Origin: CAIWHR01 sp963717695
Lineage (GTDB): Bacteria; Pseudomonadota; Gammaproteobacteria; Burkholderiales; Casimicrobiaceae
Reading direction: 5' to 3'
DNA length: 64,000 bases
Assembly (NCBI GenBank): GCA_963717695.1
Contig: CAVQWR010000003.1
Span: forward strand, 310,001-374,000
Below, piece after piece: positions 17,856 to 26,487 of the stretch (its first letter is position 1; every line of letters begins with the position of its first letter). The notes under the pieces are model-generated. The model was not told the DNA's origin. It made no database searches and saw nothing but the letters and a program-made list of their open reading frames with translations. A program made the position numbers and the translations under genes.

Positions 17856-19901
17856 ATGCTCCTGTTCGCCGTCACGATCTTCGTCAGCGCGTTCCTGCTC
17901 TTCCTCGTGCAGCCGATCGTCGCGAAGGAGATCCTGCCGTGGTTCGGCGGCACCGCGGCGGTCTGGACCACCTGCCTCGTGTTCTTCCAGACCACGCTCC
18001 TTGCCGGCTATCTCTACGCCGATACGGTGGTGCGGCGGCTGAATCCCAGGAACCAGGTCACGCTGCACGTGGTGCTGCTGCTGCTCTCGATCGCGGTGCT
18101 TCCGATCGTCCCGTCGTCGGGATGGAAGCCCGGCGGCGCCGAGAACCCCTCGTGGCTGATCCTGGGACTCCTTGCGGTCACCATCGGCTGCCCTTACTTC
18201 CTGCTGTCGACGACGAGCCCGCTGGTGCAGGCGTGGTTTGCGCGAGCACGCCCGCGCGAGAGCCCCTATCGACTGTTCGCGCTTTCGAACCTCGCGTCGA
18301 TGCTGGCGCTGCTGGGCTACCCGTTCCTGTTCGAGCCGTGGTCGCCGACGCGCACGCAGGCGATCGGCTGGTCGCTGGGGTACGCACTTTTCGTCGGGCT
18401 GTGCGCAGCCGCGGGCTGGACGAGCATCGGGCGCACGCAGGCACCGGTCGTGCATCCGCTCGCGCCGGACAAAGGTGCGACGGCGGGCGGCGAAGGCGCC
18501 GCGCCACCGACCGTCGCGCGGCAGATTCTATGGTGCACGCTGGCGGCGACCGGTTCGCTGCTACTGCTCGGCATATCGAACCACATCACGCAGAACATTG
18601 CGTCGGTGCCACTCCTGTGGCTCGTGCCGCTCGCCATCTACCTCCTGACGTTCATCCTCTGCTTCGATGCTGCGGGTTGGTACCCCCCGCGCCTGATGCG
18701 CGTGCTGGCGGCGGCGGCGCTTGCGGGGATGGCATTCACCCTCGCCGACGCCGAGCTCGAGCATCGCCTCGGCCTGCAGATCGCGGTCTTCTGCACCGGA
18801 CTCTTCGTCGCTTGCATGTTCTGCCACGGAGAACTCGCGCGCCTCAAGCCGGCGCCGCGCTACCTCACCCGGTTCTACCTCATGCTGTCGCTCGGTGGCG
18901 CGGTCGGATCCGTGCTGGTCGGCATCGTCGCGCCCCTCGTGCTGCCGGCGTATTTCGAGCTCGCGTTCGGACTGACGCTGTGCGCCCTGCTCCTGCTCTG
19001 GCAGGTGCGCCGCGGCTATTTCTTACTCCGGCTTCTCGGAATCGCCGCCACCGTGGTGACGCTCGGAGGCGCGATCTGGGGAATTCGCGCGTTCTATGAC
19101 GGGACGATCGTCGCGAAGCGCAATTTCTACGGCGTCGTCCGCGTGCTCGATTATCACGCCGAGGGAGAGAATCACTACCGCACGCTGATGCACGGCACCA
19201 TCATGCACGGCCGTCAGTTTCTCGGCGCAGGAACGCGCCGCACGCCGACCACGTACTACACCGAGACGTCGGGCATCGGCCGGCTGCTGGAAAAGCTGAA
19301 TCCCCGGCTGGCGCCGCTCAAGGTCGGCGTGATCGGGCTCGGCACGGGCACCATCGCCGCGTACGGCGCGAAGGGCGATGTCTTCCGTTTCTACGACATC
19401 AATCCCGCCGTGATCGACATCGCGCAACGCGATTTCTCGTTCCTCAAGGACAGCGACGCCACGATCGAGCTGGTGCTGGGCGACGCGCGGCTGTCGCTCG
19501 AGCGCGAGCCGTCGCAGCAGTTCGACGTCCTCGCGATCGACGCGTTCTCGAGTGACGCGATTCCGGTCCACCTCATCACGACGCAGGCCCTCGAGGTCTA
19601 TGCACGGCACATGAAGCCGGACGGGGTGATCGCCTTCCACGTCACGAACCGCTTTCTCGATCTCGCGCCGGTCGTCGGGCTGCTTGCGAAGAGCCACGGG
19701 TTGAACGTGCTTCGCATCGACGACAACGGCGACGAGAACCCGTACGCGAGCCGCAGCGACTGGATCCTGCTGTCCGCCAACAAGGCACTCCTCGACGCCC
19801 CGGAGCTCGTCGCGGTGGCGACCCCGATCCAGCCCCGCCCCGGCCTTCGCCTCTGGACCGACGACTTCAACAATCTGGTCCAGGTGCTCAAGGATTTCTG
19901 A
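17856..19901 (+). CDS. Membrane-fused spermidine-synthase-like protein
   Basis: 681 residues. The N-terminal 410 or so form about ten transmembrane segments (starting MLLFAVTIFVSAFLLFLVQP). The C-terminal part carries a spermidine-synthase/methyltransferase Rossmann domain: VGVIGLGTGTIAAYG (motif I), YDINPAVIDIAQ and LGDARLSLE. This fused layout is common in bacteria and its substrate is usually unknown; polyamine transfer has not been shown for most members. Start ATG at 17856, without a strong ribosome site. It is 43 bases upstream of mtnA; a functional tie through decarboxylated SAM/methylthioadenosine is possible but unproven. Confidence 0.85.
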   Translation: MLLFAVTIFVSAFLLFLVQPIVAKEILPWFGGTAAVWTTCLVFFQTTLLAGYLYADTVVRRLNPRNQVTLHVVLLLLSIAVLPIVPSSGWKPGGAENPSWLILGLLAVTIGCPYFLLSTTSPLVQAWFARARPRESPYRLFALSNLASMLALLGYPFLFEPWSPTRTQAIGWSLGYALFVGLCAAAGWTSIGRTQAPVVHPLAPDKGATAGGEGAAPPTVARQILWCTLAATGSLLLLGISNHITQNIASVPLLWLVPLAIYLLTFILCFDAAGWYPPRLMRVLAAAALAGMAFTLADAELEHRLGLQIAVFCTGLFVACMFCHGELARLKPAPRYLTRFYLMLSLGGAVGSVLVGIVAPLVLPAYFELAFGLTLCALLLLWQVRRGYFLLRLLGIAATVVTLGGAIWGIRAFYDGTIVAKRNFYGVVRVLDYHAEGENHYRTLMHGTIMHGRQFLGAGTRRTPTTYYTETSGIGRLLEKLNPRLAPLKVGVIGLGTGTIAAYGAKGDVFRFYDINPAVIDIAQRDFSFLKDSDATIELVLGDARLSLEREPSQQFDVLAIDAFSSDAIPVHLITTQALEVYARHMKPDGVIAFHVTNRFLDLAPVVGLLAKSHGLNVLRIDDNGDENPYASRSDWILLSANKALLDAPELVAVATPIQPRPGLRLWTDDFNNLVQVLKDF

Positions 19902-19944
19902 GCGCCGGGCGGGCGACCCGTACGCGTTCGCGCTAGAATTTCGC

Positions 19945-21060
19945 ATGCAACGCGCGCGTCAGCCGGCCATCGCCACGGAAGATCCGGCGTCCTATCGCGC
20001 GCTCGTCCACCCCGCCGGGACGCGCCACGTCGAGGCCCTGGACCAGCGCGCGCTGCCGCATGCGGTCGTCACCGTGCGGATCGCGGATCTCGGCACCGCG
20101 GCGCGCGCGATTCGCAAGATGTGGATTCGCGGCGCGCCGCTGATCGGCGCCGTCGGCGCGTACGGCCTCGCGCTCGCGCTCGATCGGGATGCATCGGATG
20201 GCGCGCTCGCCGAGGCGCATGCGACGCTCGATGCGACGCGGCCCACCGCCGTGAACCTCCGCTGGGCGCTCGACCGGGTGCGCGCCGCCGTCGCGCCACT
20301 CCCGGCCGACGCGCGCGCCGATGCCGCGTGGAAGGAGGCCGACGCCATCGCCGGCGAGGACGTCGCGCGCAATCATGCGATCGGACTGCACGGGCTCGCC
20401 TTGCTGCGCGAGATCGCGCGGCGGCGGTCCGGCCCCGTCGGCGTGATGACGCACTGCAATGCCGGCGCGCTCGCCACCTGCGGCTGGGGCACCGCAACCG
20501 CGCCGCTGTTCCTCGCCCACGCGGAAGGCCTGCCGCTGCACGTCTGGGTCAGCGAGACGCGCCCGCGGCTCCAGGGCGCCAACCTCACCGCGTGGGAGAT
20601 GCACCGGCGCGGTCTGCCTTATACCCTCTTCGCCGACGTCGCGAGCGGCGCGCTGATGCAGCGCGGCGACGTCGATGTCGTCATCGTCGGCGCGGATCGC
20701 GTCGCGGCCAACGGCGACGTGTGCAACAAGGTCGGCACGTACGAGAAGGCGCTCGCCGCGCAGGACAATTCCGTGCCGTTCTACGTCGCATTGCCGTCAC
20801 CCACGCTCGACACGACACTCGACTCGGGCGCCGCCATTCCGATCGAGACACGCGATGCGGACGAAGTGCTCGCGATCACCGGGCGCGATGCCTATGGCCA
20901 GACGACCACCGTTGCGATCGCGCCCGAGGGCACGCACGCAATCAATCCCGCCTTCGACGTCACGCCGGCGCGCCTTGTCACCGGCCTCCTCACCGAGCGC
21001 GGCATCGCCGCGCCAGACCGGGCGGCGCTGATGGCGATGTTTCCCGAGCGGGCACGATGA
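19945..21060 (+). CDS. mtnA: S-methyl-5-thioribose-1-phosphate isomerase MtnA
   Basis: Aldose-ketose isomerase of the eIF2B-like family, 371 residues, converting 5-methylthioribose-1-phosphate to 5-methylthioribulose-1-phosphate. The catalytic Cys171 (MTHCNAGALAT) and Asp251 (VGADRVAANGD) are both present, with the IRGAPLIG block at 61-68 and NKVGTYEKA. Start ATG at 19945. Its stop overlaps the start of the next gene (ATGA), so the aldolase is translationally coupled. That pairing points to the DHAP-shunt form of salvage rather than the universal methionine salvage path. Confidence 0.95.
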   Translation: MQRARQPAIATEDPASYRALVHPAGTRHVEALDQRALPHAVVTVRIADLGTAARAIRKMWIRGAPLIGAVGAYGLALALDRDASDGALAEAHATLDATRPTAVNLRWALDRVRAAVAPLPADARADAAWKEADAIAGEDVARNHAIGLHGLALLREIARRRSGPVGVMTHCNAGALATCGWGTATAPLFLAHAEGLPLHVWVSETRPRLQGANLTAWEMHRRGLPYTLFADVASGALMQRGDVDVVIVGADRVAANGDVCNKVGTYEKALAAQDNSVPFYVALPSPTLDTTLDSGAAIPIETRDADEVLAITGRDAYGQTTTVAIAPEGTHAINPAFDVTPARLVTGLLTERGIAAPDRAALMAMFPERAR

Positions 21061-21707
21061 GCGAGCTGCGGATGCGCGAGGCGGTGATCGCCGCCGCGCG
21101 CGATATGAATGCACTCGGCATCAACCGCGGCATCTCGGGCAACGTCAGCGTGCGGTACGTCACGCAGGACTTCGACGGCTACCTGATCACGCCGACGGGT
21201 CTCCCCTATGCGCAGACGATGCCGGAGGACATCGTCGCCATGACGCTCGCTGGTGAAGCGCACGGCCGGAGGCTGCCTTCGTCCGAGTGGCGGTTTCATC
21301 GCGACATCTACGCTTCGCGGGGGGATGCCGGCGCGATCGTCCACACCCATGCGCCGTACGCGACCACACTCGCGTGCATGAACCGCGGCATACCGCCGTT
21401 CCACTACATGGTCGCGATCGCCGGCGGACGCGACATCCGCTGCGCGCCATATGCGACGTTCGGCACGCAGGAGCTGTCCGATCGCGCGGTCGCGGCGCTC
21501 GCCGATCGGCGCGCGTGCCTCCTTGCCCATCACGGAATGATCGCGACGGGTGCGACGCTCGCGGCCGCGCTCGCCGTCGCGCTGGAAGTGGAGACGCTGG
21601 CGGAGATGTACTGGCGGCTCTTGCAGCACGGCGAGCCCGAACTCCTCTCCGATGCGGAGATGGACGTCACGCTGGAGAAGTTCCAGACCTACGGGCAGCC
21701 GCGCTGA
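21057..21707 (+). CDS. Class II aldolase (fuculose-phosphate aldolase type)
   Basis: 216 residues, zinc-dependent class II aldolase/adducin fold. Zinc ligands His96 and His98 (VHTHAPY) and His158 (LLAHHG) are present, with Glu77 as the catalytic acid (LPSSEW) and the GISGNVS phosphate loop at 25-31. The equivalents in L-fuculose-1-phosphate aldolase are Glu73, His92, His94 and His155. It overlaps mtnA by four bases. It could cleave 5-methylthioribulose-1-phosphate or 5-deoxyribulose-1-phosphate to DHAP and an aldehyde. MtnB dehydratase belongs to the same fold, so a classical salvage role cannot be excluded. Confidence 0.87.
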   Translation: MSELRMREAVIAAARDMNALGINRGISGNVSVRYVTQDFDGYLITPTGLPYAQTMPEDIVAMTLAGEAHGRRLPSSEWRFHRDIYASRGDAGAIVHTHAPYATTLACMNRGIPPFHYMVAIAGGRDIRCAPYATFGTQELSDRAVAALADRRACLLAHHGMIATGATLAAALAVALEVETLAEMYWRLLQHGEPELLSDAEMDVTLEKFQTYGQPR

Positions 21708-21776
21708 GCCGCGCAAGCGAGCGGCAGAGGTCGATCTCGAAGGGCGCGGCCGCGCGGTAGACTATGCGGCGAAAAC

Positions 21777-21794
21777 CGGCCGGACGTCCGGCCG
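21777..21794. promoter_or_regulatory. 18-base perfect palindrome upstream of cysD
   Basis: CGGCCGGACGTCCGGCCG is a perfect palindrome ending 24 bases before the cysD start. It could be an operator for a dimeric regulator of the sulfate activation genes, or a chance GC-rich palindrome. Confidence 0.35.
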
Positions 21795-21818
21795 CCCGCG
21801 AGACCAAGAACCACTCCG

Positions 21819-22721
21819 ATGAAGCGACTGACCCACCTCGAGAGGCTCGAAGCCGAGAGCATCCACATCATGCGGGAAGTGGTGGCGGAGGCTGTCAACC
21901 CCGTGATGCTGTATTCGATGGGCAAGGACAGCGCGTGCATGCTGCGCCTTGCAAAAAAGGCGTTCCATCCCGCGCCGCCGCCGTTTCCGCTTCTCCACGT
22001 CGACACGACGTGGAAATTCCGCGACATGTACGCGATGCGCGAGCGCATGGCGAACGAAATGGGGATGGACCTCATTGTCCACCGCAACCCCGAGGCGCAG
22101 AAGCTCGGCATCAATCCATTCGAGCACGGCTCGCAGGTGCACACCGACCTCTGGAAGACGCAGGGACTGCGCCAGGCGCTCGACCAGTACGGATTCGACG
22201 CCGCGTTCGGCGGCGGGCGGCGCGACGAGGAGAAGTCGCGCGCCAAGGAGCGCATCTTCTCGTTCCGCACGGCGCAGCACGCCTGGGACCCGAAGCGCCA
22301 GCGTCCGGAGCTCTGGCGACTCTACAACATGCGCAAGCACAAGGGCGAGAGCATCCGCGTGTTCCCGCTTTCGAACTGGACCGAGCTCGACGTCTGGCAA
22401 TACATCCACCGCGAGAACATTCCGGTCGTCCCGCTCTATTTTGCCGCCGAGAGGCCGGTCGTGCTGCGCGACGGCGCGTGGATCATGGTCGACGACGAGC
22501 GCATGCGCCTCGCCCCAGGCGAGAAGGCCGTGCAGAAGCGCGTGCGCTTTCGCACCCTCGGATGCTATCCGCTCACGGGCGCGATAGAGTCCGATGCCGC
22601 CGATGTTGCGGGCATCATCGAGGAGCTGCTGCTCGCGACGACGTCCGAGCGCCAGGGACGCATGATCGATCACGACGGCGCGGCGTCGATGGAAAAGAAG
22701 AAGCAGGAAGGCTACTTCTGA
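21819..22721 (+). CDS. cysD: Sulfate adenylyltransferase subunit 2 CysD
   Basis: Small subunit of ATP sulfurylase, 300 residues, transferring adenylyl from ATP to sulfate to form APS. The PP-loop is MLYSMGKDS at about 29-37, followed by the family blocks HVDTTWKFRDMY, GGRRDEEKSRAKERIFSFR and LSNWTELDVWQYI, and the C-terminal GRMIDHDGAASMEKKKQEGYF reduced here to its key EKKKQEGYF. Start ATG at 21819. The stop overlaps the cysNC start (TGATG), giving translational coupling and fitting the obligate CysD-CysN complex. Confidence 0.97.
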   Translation: MKRLTHLERLEAESIHIMREVVAEAVNPVMLYSMGKDSACMLRLAKKAFHPAPPPFPLLHVDTTWKFRDMYAMRERMANEMGMDLIVHRNPEAQKLGINPFEHGSQVHTDLWKTQGLRQALDQYGFDAAFGGGRRDEEKSRAKERIFSFRTAQHAWDPKRQRPELWRLYNMRKHKGESIRVFPLSNWTELDVWQYIHRENIPVVPLYFAAERPVVLRDGAWIMVDDERMRLAPGEKAVQKRVRFRTLGCYPLTGAIESDAADVAGIIEELLLATTSERQGRMIDHDGAASMEKKKQEGYF

Positions 22722-24625
22722 TGGCCGACGCCACGCCGCTCGCGAACGGACTCGCCGCGTACCTCGAAGCGCAGGAGAAGAAGGATCTGCTGCGCTTTCT
22801 CACCTGCGGCAGCGTCGACGATGGAAAAAGCACTCTGATCGGGCGTCTCCTCTATGAATCGAAGGCGCTGTTCGAGGACCAGCTGACCGCGCTCGCCGCC
22901 GATTCACGCAAGGCGGGCACGCGCGGCGACGACGTGGACTTCGCACTGCTGCTCGACGGGCTTTCCGCGGAGCGCGAGCAGGGCATCACCATCGATGTCG
23001 CGTATCGCTTCTTCTCCTCCGACCGGCGCCAGTTCATCGTCGCAGACACGCCGGGGCACGAGCAGTACACGCGGAACATGGTGACCGGCGCCTCGACCGC
23101 CGACCTCGCGATCATCCTCGTCGACGCGCGCAAGGGCGTGCTGGTGCAGACGCGGCGCCACAGCTACATCGTCGCGCTGCTCGGCATCCGGCACGTCGTG
23201 GTCGCGATCAACAAGATGGATCTCGTCAACTACAGCGAGGCAACGTTCGCGGCGATCGCCGCGGAATACCGCGAGTTCGCCGCCACGATCGGTCTCGCCG
23301 ACGTGACCGCCATTCCTGTCGCTGCCGTGCATGGCGACAATGTCGTGGCGCCCTCGGCGCGGACGCCGTGGTACCGCGGTCCTACGCTCATCCAGCATCT
23401 CGAGTCGGTCGAGGTCGACCAGGACCGGCTGCAGCAGCAGCCGTTCCGCCTGCCCGTGCAGTGGGTCAACCGGCCCAATTCGGAATTCCGCGGCTTCGCC
23501 GGCACCGTCGCCTCGGGCGTCATCCGGCCGGGACAGCGAGTCCGCGTGCTGCCGTCCGCCCGGGAATCGAAGGTCGAGCGCATCGTCACCGCCGACGGCG
23601 ATCTCGACGAGGCCGTGGCAGCGCAGTCGGTGACGCTCGTGCTGGCGGACGAGATTGACGTCTCCCGCGGCGACGTCATCGCGTCTACCGAGGCGCTGCC
23701 GCAGGTGGCCGACCAGTTCCAGGCCACGCTCGTCTGGATGAGCGAGCAGCCTATGCATCGCGGCCGGAGCTACATGATGAAGATCGGCGCACGCACGGCG
23801 ACGGCGACCGTGATGCCGCTCAAGTACAAGATCAACGTCAATACGCTTGAGCACGTCGCGGCATCGTCGCTCGAACTGAACGAGATCGGCGTCGTCGACT
23901 TCGAGATCGACCGCCCGATCGCGTTCGATCCGTATCTCGAGAACCGGGACACTGGCGGATTCATCCTGATCGACCGGATCACCAACGATACCGTAGGCGC
24001 GGGCATGCTTCGCTTTGCGCTGCGGCGTTCCCAGAATCTGCACCTGCAGGCGCTCGACCTCGACAAGGCGGCGCACGCGTCGATCAAGGGCCAGAAGCCC
24101 GTCGTGCTCTGGTTCACCGGGCTCTCCGGCTCCGGCAAGTCCGCGATTGCCAACATCGTGGAGCGCAAGCTGTTCGCCGAAGGCCGGCACACGTACCTGC
24201 TCGACGGCGACAACGTACGCCACGGGCTGACCAAGGATCTCGGCTTCACCGACGCCGACCGGGTGGAGAACATCCGCCGCGTCGCCGAAGTGGCGCGACT
24301 GATGGCGGATGCCGGACTCATCGTTCTCACCGCCTTCATTTCGCCATTTCGCAATGAACGCCGCATGGCGCGCTCGCTGCTGCCGGAAGGCGAATTCGTG
24401 GAGGTGTTCATCGACACGCCGCTGGCCGTCGCCGAGGCGCGCGACCCCAAGGGCCTCTACCGCAAGGCGCGGCGTGGCGAGCTCACCAACTTCACGGGCA
24501 TCGATTCGCCCTACGAGGCGCCCGAGGCCGCGGAGATCCGGATCGACACGACGGTCGCCTCCGCGGATGCGGCCGCCGATCTCATCGTCGAGTATCTGCG
24601 CGCAAAACAAAAGCTGGACGCCTGA
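22721..24625 (+). CDS. cysNC: Bifunctional CysN GTPase / CysC APS kinase
   Basis: 634-residue fusion. The N-terminal CysN is an EF-Tu-like GTPase that drives APS synthesis: GSVDDGKS at 30-37, ADTPGHEQY and NKMD, then beta-barrel domains II and III. The C-terminal CysC (from about residue 455) has the P-loop GLSGSGKS, LDGDNVRHGL, ISPFRNERR and the GLYRKARRGE block, and phosphorylates APS to PAPS. With CysD it makes PAPS from sulfate. The start at 22721 overlaps the cysD stop by one base. It ends at a hairpin terminator, so cysD-cysNC is a self-contained unit without cysH here. Confidence 0.96.
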   Translation: MADATPLANGLAAYLEAQEKKDLLRFLTCGSVDDGKSTLIGRLLYESKALFEDQLTALAADSRKAGTRGDDVDFALLLDGLSAEREQGITIDVAYRFFSSDRRQFIVADTPGHEQYTRNMVTGASTADLAIILVDARKGVLVQTRRHSYIVALLGIRHVVVAINKMDLVNYSEATFAAIAAEYREFAATIGLADVTAIPVAAVHGDNVVAPSARTPWYRGPTLIQHLESVEVDQDRLQQQPFRLPVQWVNRPNSEFRGFAGTVASGVIRPGQRVRVLPSARESKVERIVTADGDLDEAVAAQSVTLVLADEIDVSRGDVIASTEALPQVADQFQATLVWMSEQPMHRGRSYMMKIGARTATATVMPLKYKINVNTLEHVAASSLELNEIGVVDFEIDRPIAFDPYLENRDTGGFILIDRITNDTVGAGMLRFALRRSQNLHLQALDLDKAAHASIKGQKPVVLWFTGLSGSGKSAIANIVERKLFAEGRHTYLLDGDNVRHGLTKDLGFTDADRVENIRRVAEVARLMADAGLIVLTAFISPFRNERRMARSLLPEGEFVEVFIDTPLAVAEARDPKGLYRKARRGELTNFTGIDSPYEAPEAAEIRIDTTVASADAAADLIVEYLRAKQKLDA

Positions 24626-24637
24626 GCGTCCAGCTTT
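24611..24637 (+). terminator. Terminator of cysD-cysNC
   Basis: A perfect 10-bp stem AAGCTGGACG/CGTCCAGCTT with a six-base loop that contains the cysNC stop codon. The T-run is short (CTTTG), so efficiency is uncertain, and the symmetric A-rich left side allows activity in the other direction. Confidence 0.65.
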
Positions 24638-24696
24638 GCCGCGCGACGGGAAGACGCGCCGCGGCGGGATGGGCGGCGGTCAACTGCCGCGCCACA

Positions 24697-25002
24697 TCAC
24701 CCGCGTTCCCAGTGGCCGCGATCGAGGTGCCAGCGCCCGTCGCGCTCGTACCAGCGGCCGTTCGCCCAATGCTGGCCATGGCGCTCGTGCTCCCAGTGAC
24801 CTCCGCGCCATACGTGATGATGGCCGTCGTAGTCCCAGTAACCCGGCGCCCAGACATACCCGACGCGCGGAGCTGGAACTGGCTCGTAGATGACGGCCGG
24901 CGGACCGAAGTTGAGCTGCACGTCGACATCTCGCGCCATCGCCGTCGATACGGCGACAACGGAAGCGAAACCAGCCAACAGCAATGCCTTGGGGTATCTC
25001 AT
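24697..25002 (-). CDS. YXWGXW-repeat exported protein
   Basis: 101 residues with a signal peptide (YPKALLLAGFASVVAVSTAMA) and a Trp/Tyr/His-rich body with repeats of the YXWGXW type (YVWAPGYWDYDGHHHVW, GGHWEHERHGQHW). Proteins of this type are small periplasmic or outer-membrane proteins of unknown function, frequent in Betaproteobacteria. The start at 25002 is chosen for AAGGAG seven bases upstream and the signal peptide; the frame extends further up without one. It is convergent with cysNC. Confidence 0.82.
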   Translation of the reverse strand: MRYPKALLLAGFASVVAVSTAMARDVDVQLNFGPPAVIYEPVPAPRVGYVWAPGYWDYDGHHHVWRGGHWEHERHGQHWANGRWYERDGRWHLDRGHWERG

Positions 25003-25230
25003 GAGTGCTCCTTGCAATGACCTGCCCGCGTGCCGAGGCACCATGCCTGCGACATGCCGACCATCTTGGGCTTCGCGCCGGTTCCAAGGCATAGGACTGC
25101 GCTCGATCATCGCGTAAGGTCATGCCGACGCGACTGTCGTCCACGCATTGCGGTGTAAGACCACAACGCGTGCCGAGAAAAGGGACGACCGCGATAGGTG
25201 CGTCGCGGCCGGCCCGTGACACGTTGGTCG

Positions 25231-26088
25231 TCAGTGCTTTTGGGGCTGCATTTGCCCGGTCGTGTTCGACGACACCTGCGTGGAGGAATCGGTGGACGAC
25301 GACGTCTGTCCGCTCGTCGAAACATCCCTGCTCGACGTCCCCGAATTCCGGATCGAAGAAGACGATCCGGCCTGCGACGTGTGGATGTTCGACACGTCAA
25401 CGCCCAACGCTGCCAGCGTCTGGTCATCGAGCTTGCGTGAAGCGGTGATCCCTTCCGAATTCTGGAATTTGGTCAGCGCTGCCTGGGTGCGCGGACCCCA
25501 CTTGCCGTCGATCGGGCCGGGGTTGAAGCCCTTCTCGCCCAGCGCCTGCTGCACTTCGCGTACCACGGTCGCGTCATGCGTATCGGCAACGCCGGAGGTC
25601 GAATGGGTTGCGCGATCGCTGGCGTTGGCGGAATAGGACGATCCACCATTCGCCGACATGTCGGTACTCGCCGTGCCCATCCCAGACGCCTGATTCTGGG
25701 CGTAGGTGGTTCCGGCGCCAGACGCCGTGCCTGTCGACCCCATGCTCATGCTTGGAGGCGCCGATGTCGTCCCACCGGCCAGCGAGTTCGACGTGCTGGC
25801 CTTGGTGTTGGACGGCGTCGCGGACGCCGAGGTGGATGTGCCGGACGTCGTATTCGATGTCCCGTACGCCGTGTTTGGCGCCGACGCGGACGCCGTATTC
25901 GACGTACCGTACGTGCTGCCCGTGTTCGACGAATTGCTCATCCGAGTGCTTTGGTTGGTCGACTCCGCGGTGTTCGTGTTGCCATGCACGCGGCTCATCA
26001 TGTCGTTCCAGCTTGCGGTCGAGCATCCGCCGAGCGCAACCAGTAGCGCGCCAGCGACGGCGGTCATGCGCAATTTCGATGTTCTCAT
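25231..26088 (-). CDS. Lipoprotein with peptidoglycan-binding domain
   Basis: 285 residues. The signal peptide ends in a lipobox (ALGGC, Cys22). Residues 40-165 are a low-complexity Ser/Thr/Asn/Gly/Ala linker, and residues about 172-230 are a PG_binding_1 domain (VREVQQALGEKGFNPGPIDG, WGPRTQAALTKFQ), with a Ser/Thr-rich tail. It likely sits in the outer or inner membrane and touches the cell wall. The start at 26088 is supported by GGAGAG upstream. The long low-complexity linker has unusual base use for the window, with less GC at codon positions one and two. Confidence 0.85.
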   Translation of the reverse strand: MRTSKLRMTAVAGALLVALGGCSTASWNDMMSRVHGNTNTAESTNQSTRMSNSSNTGSTYGTSNTASASAPNTAYGTSNTTSGTSTSASATPSNTKASTSNSLAGGTTSAPPSMSMGSTGTASGAGTTYAQNQASGMGTASTDMSANGGSSYSANASDRATHSTSGVADTHDATVVREVQQALGEKGFNPGPIDGKWGPRTQAALTKFQNSEGITASRKLDDQTLAALGVDVSNIHTSQAGSSSSIRNSGTSSRDVSTSGQTSSSTDSSTQVSSNTTGQMQPQKH

Positions 26089-26487
26089 TTGACACTCTCC
26101 ATTTGACTTGGCTTGCGAATCGGTTGAACCCGGAGCGCACTGTCAAGTTGCCCGCCGACCCCGACCGGCGCCCCGCTTATCAGTGTCCGCGCGGGCGCAG
26201 CGCTCGCCATCGGCGGAGTCGCGGTCCCGCTGTAGGCGACGCGGTGATCCGGTGTAGGAATGAGTTCGCGCGCTCGGCGCATGCGCCGTCAAGTCAGAAC
26301 ACCGTCAAGCGCGATCGCGCAGGCTGCACACGTGCTGCCCTTGCGCGTGTTCCAGCGCGTTGCAGGTGGCACCCCCGACACGCGTGGTGCCGAGTGCCTG
26401 CTCGTTTTCAGCAGACGCGCGAGGCCTCCCTGACCTCGCCTACTGCATGGTCGTCTGCAATTCGATCCAGCTCGGCAGTAAGGTTGG
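26089..26487. other. Intergenic, upstream region of the lipoprotein gene
   Basis: About 400 bases with no credible gene. On the minus strand TTGACA at about 26143-26138 could be a -35 box, but the expected -10 is poor. It contains one copy of an element shared with the next intergenic region (26182-26240). Confidence 0.5.
26182..26240 (-). repeat. Shared intergenic element, copy A
   Basis: This 59-base stretch aligns with 27169-27225: the first 14 bases are identical (AGTGTCCGCGCGGG on the plus strand), then ATCGGCG and CTGTA.GCG are shared with scattered changes. It lies about 95-150 bases upstream of the lipoprotein start, in the same orientation as copy B to its gene. Confidence 0.55.

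Noticed and set aside
25200..26088. CRISPR-like repeats in the Ser/Thr-rich region
   Set aside because: The repetition is irregular codon-level low complexity within a lipoprotein gene, without equal spacers.
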